Assembly: GCA_003537575.1 (NCBI GenBank)
Contig: DPRS01000026.1
Coordinates: 1 to 9,248, forward strand
DNA length: 9,248 bases
Direction: 5' to 3'
DNA from: Oxalobacteraceae bacterium
GTDB lineage: Bacteria > Pseudomonadota > Gammaproteobacteria > Burkholderiales > Burkholderiaceae_D
The position numbers and the translations under genes are program-made. Under the pieces are notes generated by a model, which was given only the letters and a program-made list of their open reading frames with translations, searched no databases and was not told the origin of the DNA. Positions 5,445 through 9,248 of this stretch are shown here, in pieces. The first letter of the stretch is position 1. Every line of letters starts with the position of its first letter.

Positions 5445-6281
5445 ATGGCTTACAAGACAATTCTGGTCCATGTGGACGATTCCAGGCATGCGGCTGAACG
5501 CATCCGGATTGCCGCCCGGCTCGCCAAGGCGCATGAAGCCCATCTGATCGGCGCGGCAGTGACCGGCATTTCCCGTTTTGCCTTTCAAACCGGCGCCACG
5601 CTGGCACCCGATCCCAATCTGGAAATGCATCTTGAACACCTGCGCCAGCGTGCCCAGCGCGCGCTGAACCAGGCCGAATCCCTGGTACAGCAGGAAGGCC
5701 AGCCGACTTTCGCCAAGTGCCTGGTGGATGATGACGCTTCCGGCGGCTTGGGCGGGCTGGCGCGCTACAGCGACCTGACGGTACTCAGCCAATTTGATCC
5801 CGATGAGCCGGCCATGACGGTATTGCCCGACTTCCCCGAGTATGTCGTATTCAATTCCGGCCGCCCGGCATTGATCATTCCTCATTCCGGCTCGTTCACG
5901 AGTATCGGCAAGCGCATGCTGGTGGCCTGGGACGGCAGTCGTTCGGCCGCGCGCGCCGTCTCCGATGCGCTGCCGCTGCTGCGCCAGGCCGAACTGGTGC
6001 AAGTGGCGATTTTCAATCCGGCAGAGTCGGCCACTGATGAAACGCCCGCCGGCATCGATATCGCTGAGTACCTTGCGCGCCAGGGCATCAAGACAGAACT
6101 CTTGCCCAGCAGCGCCAGCAGCGATGTCGGCGACTCCCTGCTGTCACTGGCAAACGACCTCGGGGTTGATCTGATCGTCATGGGCGGTTATGGCCATTCG
6201 CGTTTCCGCGAAATCTTGCTGGGAGGAGTAACCCGTACCGTGCTCAACTCGATGACGCTGCCGGTGCTGATGTCGCATTAA
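5445..6281 (+). CDS. Tandem-domain universal stress protein
   Basis: Predicted 278-aa cytoplasmic protein made of two UspA-like domains, as in UspE-type tandem Usps. Domain 1 (about 1-147) begins MAYKTILVHVDDS and ends GRPALIIPHSG but has no G-x2-G-x9-G loop; the expected place reads VLSQFDPDEPAMTVLPDFPE, so it probably does not bind ATP. Domain 2 (about 153-278) begins KRMLVAWDGSRSAARAV and has the loop G247-x2-G250-x9-G260 (GGYGHSRF, then LLGGVTRT), with Gly in place of the usual Ser/Thr at the last position, then the closing strand TLPVLM. One domain is thus degenerate, a common pattern in tandem Usps. It is upstream of phaC on the same strand but 216 nt away, so phaC probably has its own promoter. 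A role in stress-linked PHA storage is inference from context. Confidence 0.9.
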   Translation: MAYKTILVHVDDSRHAAERIRIAARLAKAHEAHLIGAAVTGISRFAFQTGATLAPDPNLEMHLEHLRQRAQRALNQAESLVQQEGQPTFAKCLVDDDASGGLGGLARYSDLTVLSQFDPDEPAMTVLPDFPEYVVFNSGRPALIIPHSGSFTSIGKRMLVAWDGSRSAARAVSDALPLLRQAELVQVAIFNPAESATDETPAGIDIAEYLARQGIKTELLPSSASSDVGDSLLSLANDLGVDLIVMGGYGHSRFREILLGGVTRTVLNSMTLPVLMSH

Positions 6282-6302
6282 ACGCGACAATTAAACGCGA
6301 CA
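6277..6302 (+). repeat. Perfect 13-bp tandem duplication across the usp stop codon
   Basis: ATTAAACGCGACA occurs at 6277-6289 and again at 6290-6302 without a spacer. The first copy contains the TAA stop of the usp gene (6279-6281), so the duplication lies mostly in the 3' untranslated part and does not change the protein. Confidence 0.85.
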
Positions 6303-6333
6303 ACGCACCTGTCCGAAATCCTTACCAGTTGTA

Positions 6334-6347
6334 TTGATTAGGAGTAA
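6334..6347 (+). promoter_or_regulatory. Weak FNR-like box upstream of phaC
   Basis: TTGAT-TAGG-AGTAA has a perfect left half and 3 of 5 in the right half of TTGAT-N4-ATCAA (8 of 10 overall), but the important C of the right half is missing. It overlaps the presumed -10 of the phaC promoter, a position more suited to repression than activation. Confidence 0.2.
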
Positions 6348-6429
6348 TATTTCCTTGCCGGCTAGAAGTAACGAAACGCCATAAGGCTGCGGAGCGTCGG
6401 GGCAATGGGATAGATAGCCCATACGATTC

Positions 6430-6441
6430 GTCACGCGTGAC
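6430..6441. promoter_or_regulatory. Perfect 12-bp palindrome GTCACGCGTGAC upstream of phaC
   Basis: The sequence is its own reverse complement over 12 bases and ends 56 nt before the phaC start, downstream of the presumed promoter, a place where a repressor operator could sit. I do not recognise it as the site of a named regulator. Confidence 0.35.
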
Positions 6442-6497
6442 ACAGGTCGGCAAAAGACTGTATTCATTCCGCGAAAAACGAGAACACGAGCGACACC

Positions 6498-8159
6498 ATG
6501 CAACTGGATCCTTTTGGCATTAGCAATACCTTTTTCAAGCTTCAGCAAGCCTGGCTGCAGCATCCGCAGGAACAAATGGAAGCCCAGCGCGAACTGGCGG
6601 CCAGCCTCTGGATGCTGAACCTGAATGCGCTGACGGCACTGGCAGGCGGCAACGGCCAGAACACGGAAAAAGTAGTGCCGGGCGATGAGCGCTTCCAGGA
6701 TCCGGATTGGCAAGCCAACCTGGGTTATTCGCTCATGGTGCAAAATTACCTGGCCTATACCCGCTGGCTGGAACGCACCATCTATGACACGCCCGGAGCC
6801 GACAGCAAGGACCGCCATGCCGGTGCCTTCTGGACGCGCCAGTGGTTCAACGCACTGGCCCCAAGCAATTTCTTTTTCACGAATCCGGTGGCCCTGCACA
6901 AGGCCATGGAAACGCACGGCGCCAGCTTGGCCAAGGGTTTTGAAAACCTCCTCGCCGATTTGAAGGCTGGCGAAGTGCAAATGCTGAGCAACGATCCCGG
7001 CTTCGAAGTCGGGAAGAATCTGGCCACCACGCCGGGCTCGGTGGTGTTCCGCAACGAGCTCTTCGAATTGATCCAGTACCATCCTGTCGGCAAGAAAGTT
7101 CGCGCCACTCCGATCGTCATCACGCCCCCCTGGATCAACAAGTTCTACATCATGGACTTGAACGAGAAAAAAAGCATGGTGCGTCAGCTGGTCGGAGAAG
7201 GCTTCACGGTCTTCATGATCAGCTGGAAGAATCCGGGGGCCGACATGGCCGACAACACCTTCGAAAAGTATCTGCTGAAAGGCATCCTGAAGGCCATCGA
7301 GGCGGCGCGCGCCATCACCGGTGCGCCCAAGGTGCACGCGGTCGGCTATTGCATCGGCGGCACCGCCCTGACTGCGCTGATGGCGCTGTTGAACCGCAAG
7401 TTCAAGGCCGATGATATGCCGGTGGCGCACTGGACTCTGTTGTCTTCACTGGCGGACTTTTCGCGCCCGGGCGAGATCGAGGCATTCATCAATGAGAACA
7501 GCCTGGCCACCATCGACGAACTGATGAGCAAGCAGGGCTATCTCGACAAGAACCAGCTTTCCTCGGCTTTCCGCATGCTGCGGCCAAACAGCCTGATCTG
7601 GCATTACGTGGTGCACAAATACCTGTACGGCGAGACGCCGCCGTCGCTGGATGTCCTTTACTGGAATATCGACAGCACCCGGCTGCCGCGCGCCATGCAT
7701 ACGTTCTGCCTGCGCCAGTTCTACGTCGAAAACAACCTGGCGAAGAAAGACGCCCTCGTCATCGACGGACAGCAGATCGATCTTGGCCGCATCAGGCAAC
7801 CGCTATACGAGGTCGGCACCACCGAGGATCACATTACCCCGTGGACCAGCACCTTCAAGACCGTCGCGCTGGTCAAAGGGCCGGTACGCTACGTGCTGTC
7901 GACATCCGGCCACATCCTCGGCATCATCAATCCGCCCGGCCCCGCCTCCAAGCGCGATTACTGGGCCGGCGACGCCAGCGGCGCGACCGACAGCGCGGTC
8001 TGGCTGGCCAGCCAGAGCCAGCAGCACGGTTCCTGGTGGGTCGACTGGTGCGCCTGGTTGCACGAAGGCTGCGGCGCAATGAAGGCGCCGCCCCCGGTCG
8101 GATTGCCGGATTACCCGGTACTGTGCGAAGCGCCCGGTACCTACGTCAGGGAAAGCTGA
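6498..8159 (+). CDS. phaC: Polyhydroxyalkanoate synthase (class I type)
   Basis: Predicted 553-aa cytoplasmic/granule-bound enzyme that polymerises (R)-3-hydroxyacyl-CoA into PHA. The PhaC_N region covers about 65-240 (e.g. TPIVITPPWINKFYIMDL), followed by an alpha/beta-hydrolase fold. The lipase-like box GYCIGG at 283-288 carries the nucleophile C285. The remaining triad residues are D444 in TTEDHITPW and H472 in STSGHILGIINPP, so the active site is complete. The C-terminus ends YVRES, much like the YVKAKA end of the Cupriavidus enzyme. It is slightly shorter than the 589-aa class I reference, the difference being mainly at the N-terminus. The ATG at 6498 has only a weak GAG at 6488-6490. 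No phaA, phaB, phaE or phaR adjoins, so it may be a second, stand-alone synthase. Substrate chain length cannot be read reliably, though class I implies short chains. Confidence 0.95.
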   Translation: MQLDPFGISNTFFKLQQAWLQHPQEQMEAQRELAASLWMLNLNALTALAGGNGQNTEKVVPGDERFQDPDWQANLGYSLMVQNYLAYTRWLERTIYDTPGADSKDRHAGAFWTRQWFNALAPSNFFFTNPVALHKAMETHGASLAKGFENLLADLKAGEVQMLSNDPGFEVGKNLATTPGSVVFRNELFELIQYHPVGKKVRATPIVITPPWINKFYIMDLNEKKSMVRQLVGEGFTVFMISWKNPGADMADNTFEKYLLKGILKAIEAARAITGAPKVHAVGYCIGGTALTALMALLNRKFKADDMPVAHWTLLSSLADFSRPGEIEAFINENSLATIDELMSKQGYLDKNQLSSAFRMLRPNSLIWHYVVHKYLYGETPPSLDVLYWNIDSTRLPRAMHTFCLRQFYVENNLAKKDALVIDGQQIDLGRIRQPLYEVGTTEDHITPWTSTFKTVALVKGPVRYVLSTSGHILGIINPPGPASKRDYWAGDASGATDSAVWLASQSQQHGSWWVDWCAWLHEGCGAMKAPPPVGLPDYPVLCEAPGTYVRES

Positions 8160-8165
8160 GCCAGC

Positions 8166-8208
8166 TGCCATTTTGGCCGGCCAAGCCGCATTGCCGGCCA
8201 AAATGGCA
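8166..8208 (+). terminator. Perfect 16-bp hairpin after phaC
   Basis: TGCCATTTTGGCCGGC (8166-8181) and its exact reverse complement (8193-8208) flank an 11-nt loop. It begins 7 nt after the phaC stop. The stem is long and GC-rich at the loop side, but the following bases (TAAGATGGG) are not a T-run, so it may be an RNA 3'-end stabiliser or a Rho-assisted terminator rather than a textbook intrinsic one. Confidence 0.7.
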
Positions 8209-8246
8209 TAAGATGGGTACTTGTCTATCAGTCATCCGCCCTCGAC

Positions 8247-8735
8247 ATGTCATCGCCACTCCTTACCATCATCGTCGCCATCGACGCCCAGCGCGGCATC
8301 GGCCTGAACAATGCGCTGCCGTGGCGCCTGCCGGAAGATCTGGCATTCTTCAAGCGCACCACCACCGGCCATCCGATCATCATGGGCCGCAAGACTTTTG
8401 ACTCGATCGGCAAGCCGCTGCCGAACCGGCGCAACATCGTCATCACGCGCAACCCGGACTGGCGCCATGAGGGCGTGGAGGCGGTCGGCTCGCTGGAAGA
8501 TGCAGCCAGGCTGGCCGGCGAAGGGGAAGCCTTCGTCATCGGCGGCGCGCAGATCTTCGCCGAGGCGCTGCCGCGGGTGCAGCGGCTGATCGTCACCGAA
8601 ATCGAGAAAACCTTTGCCTGCGACACATTCCTGCCCCTCTTCGATCCCGTCCAATGGCGCGAAACCACGCGGGAAAAGCACCATTCGGAAGCCAACGACT
8701 GCGATTTCGCCTTCGTGACTTACGAGCGCATTTAA
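8247..8735 (+). CDS. folA: Dihydrofolate reductase
   Basis: Predicted 162-aa enzyme reducing dihydrofolate to tetrahydrofolate with NADPH in the cytoplasm; its length matches the E. coli enzyme (159 aa). Family landmarks are in order: IVAIDAQRGIGLNNALPWRL, then LPEDLAFFKRTT with catalytic D31 (equivalent to E. coli D27) and substrate-pocket F35, then PIIMGRKTFDSIGKPLPNRR with R61 (equivalent to R57), and the NADPH-binding loop FVIGGAQIF. All key residues are present and nothing suggests the trimethoprim-insensitive plasmid types. The ATG at 8247 has no recognisable Shine-Dalgarno; the nearest hairpin ends 38 nt upstream. It is probably transcribed separately from phaC, given the hairpin between them. 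In related genomes folA often follows thyA; thyA is not in this window. Confidence 0.96.
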   Translation: MSSPLLTIIVAIDAQRGIGLNNALPWRLPEDLAFFKRTTTGHPIIMGRKTFDSIGKPLPNRRNIVITRNPDWRHEGVEAVGSLEDAARLAGEGEAFVIGGAQIFAEALPRVQRLIVTEIEKTFACDTFLPLFDPVQWRETTREKHHSEANDCDFAFVTYERI

Positions 8736-8771
8736 TTTTCCCCACTGCCGCCCCATATCTGCGACAATCCG

Positions 8772-8779
8772 TTTTTTTT
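8772..8779 (+). other. Run of eight T after folA
   Basis: T8 at 8772-8779 lies 37 nt after the folA stop and is followed by five A. It could be a terminator tail, but I find no good stem immediately before it. Confidence 0.3.
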
Positions 8780-8785
8780 AAAAAT

Positions 8786-8821
8786 GGCAGGGCTTTACTT
8801 TCGCAAAAATGCCGCCCTGCC
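8786..8821 (+). terminator. Possible terminator hairpin between folA and decarboxylase
   Basis: GGCAGGGC (8786-8793) and GCCCTGCC (8814-8821) form a perfect 8-bp stem with a 20-nt loop, followed by TTTC. The large loop and short T-run make it a moderate terminator candidate for folA. It could also act on the decarboxylase leader, since it ends 38 nt before that start. Confidence 0.4.
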
Positions 8822-8849
8822 TTTCATGATCGCTTACTTACAGGCTGCT

Positions 8850-8854
8850 GGAGG
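8850..8854 (+). promoter_or_regulatory. Ribosome-binding site of the decarboxylase
   Basis: GGAGG is 5 nt before the ATG at 8860. It is one of the strongest ribosome sites in the window and fixes the start. Confidence 0.75.
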
Positions 8855-8859
8855 CCTCG

Positions 8860-9248
8860 ATGAAATTCCGTTTCCCTATTGTCATCATTGATGAAGATTT
8901 CCGTTCCGAAAATACGTCCGGCCTCGGCATCCGCGCCCTGGCCAATGCGATGGAACAGGAAGGCATGGAAGTCGTCGGCGTCACCAGCTACGGCGATCTG
9001 TCGCAGTTCGCCCAGCAACAGTCGCGCGCCTCGGCTTTCATCCTGTCGATCGACGACGAGGAATTCGGCGGCGGCTCTGACGCCGAAGTCGAAACCGCGC
9101 TGAAGTCGCTGCGCGCCTTCGTCGAGGAAATCCGCCACAAGAATGCCGATATTCCGATCTACCTGTACGGCGAAACCCGCACCTCGCGGCATATCCCCAA
9201 CGATATCCTGCGCGAGCTGCACGGCTTCATCCACATGTTCGAGGACAC
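8860..9248 (+). CDS. Orn/Lys/Arg decarboxylase, N-terminal part (3' end outside window)
   Basis: The frame is open to the right edge, giving 129 residues of a protein that in this family is about 750 aa. The start MKFRFPIVIIDEDFRSENTS and the stretch ASAFILSIDDEEFGGGS are characteristic of the N-terminal receiver-like 'wing' domain (OKR_DC_1_N) of the fold-type I PLP-dependent basic amino acid decarboxylases, in the form common in Burkholderiales. The full enzyme would convert arginine, lysine or ornithine to agmatine, cadaverine or putrescine in the cytoplasm, consuming protons. The PLP lysine and substrate-binding residues lie beyond the window, so the substrate cannot be named and no gene symbol is given. 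The 124-nt gap after folA with a hairpin candidate suggests its own promoter. Confidence 0.88.
   Translation, partial: MKFRFPIVIIDEDFRSENTSGLGIRALANAMEQEGMEVVGVTSYGDLSQFAQQQSRASAFILSIDDEEFGGGSDAEVETALKSLRAFVEEIRHKNADIPIYLYGETRTSRHIPNDILRELHGFIHMFED

Larger units (their letters stand above)
6282..6497. promoter_or_regulatory. phaC upstream region
   Basis: This 216-nt gap holds a candidate sigma-70 promoter: TTACCA (6322-6327), 17-nt spacer, TAATAT (6345-6350), each 4 of 6 matches. Overlapping it is a weak FNR-like half-site match (TTGAT-TAGG-AGTAA, 6334-6347). A perfect 12-bp palindrome is at 6430-6441, and a weak ATGGG/CCCAT hairpin at 6405-6422. The leader from this promoter would be about 140 nt. 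No terminator for the usp gene is evident. Confidence 0.35.

Noticed and set aside
6405..6422. ATGGG/CCCAT hairpin before phaC as a terminator of the usp gene
   Set aside because: Only five pairs with an 8-nt loop and no T-run.
6291..7430. Minus-strand 379-codon frame over phaC
   Set aside because: It mirrors the GC-rich codons of phaC, whose active-site motifs are unambiguous; long antisense frames are common in such DNA.

Overview
The window looks like chromosomal DNA of a betaproteobacterium, most likely Burkholderiales and plausibly Oxalobacteraceae (Herbaspirillum/Herminiimonas/Collimonas type). This rests on recognisable protein families: a GspA/ExeA-GspB pair, a class I-type PHA synthase with a phasin, an FNR-type regulator, and the start of a large Orn/Lys/Arg decarboxylase whose N-terminus is typical of Burkholderiales. 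The GC-rich coding regions with AT-richer intergenic gaps agree. The placement is inference from protein character, not from a search. I saw no insertion sequence, phage gene, tRNA, rRNA or CRISPR array.

Layout. (1) 1-1706: the 3' end of gspA/exeA, then gspB, 4 nt apart, both +. (2) 1707-2985: an AT-rich promoter region, a single-domain universal stress protein (Usp) and a NarL/FixJ-type response regulator with no kinase beside it, in an apparent two-gene operon. (3) 2986-3460: a 475-nt gene-free region with several dyads and repeats. (4) 3461-4312: a Crp/Fnr-family regulator with an FNR-type DNA-reading helix but without the FNR iron-sulfur cysteines. (5) 4371-5024, minus strand: a phasin-family protein, convergent with the regulator across a perfect 10-bp hairpin. 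(6) 5025-5444: a 420-nt divergent control region. (7) 5445-6281: a tandem-domain Usp. (8) 6498-8159: PHA synthase phaC, ending in a perfect 16-bp hairpin. (9) 8247-8735: folA. (10) 8860 to the window end: a decarboxylase N-terminus.

How it fits together. Regions 2-8 read as one functional neighbourhood: two stress proteins, a NarL-type response regulator and an FNR-like regulator around the granule protein and the polymerase of polyhydroxyalkanoate (PHA) storage. Such grouping suggests that polymer storage here is tied to oxygen limitation, redox or starvation stress. The most interesting signals are the missing Fe-S ligands in the FNR-like protein, a GacA/NarL-like dyad between the response regulator and the FNR-like gene, imperfect FNR-like boxes upstream of the usp operon and of phaC, a His-rich basic tail on the phasin, and a perfect 12-bp palindrome upstream of phaC. 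The flanking gspAB, folA and decarboxylase genes look like ordinary chromosomal genes.
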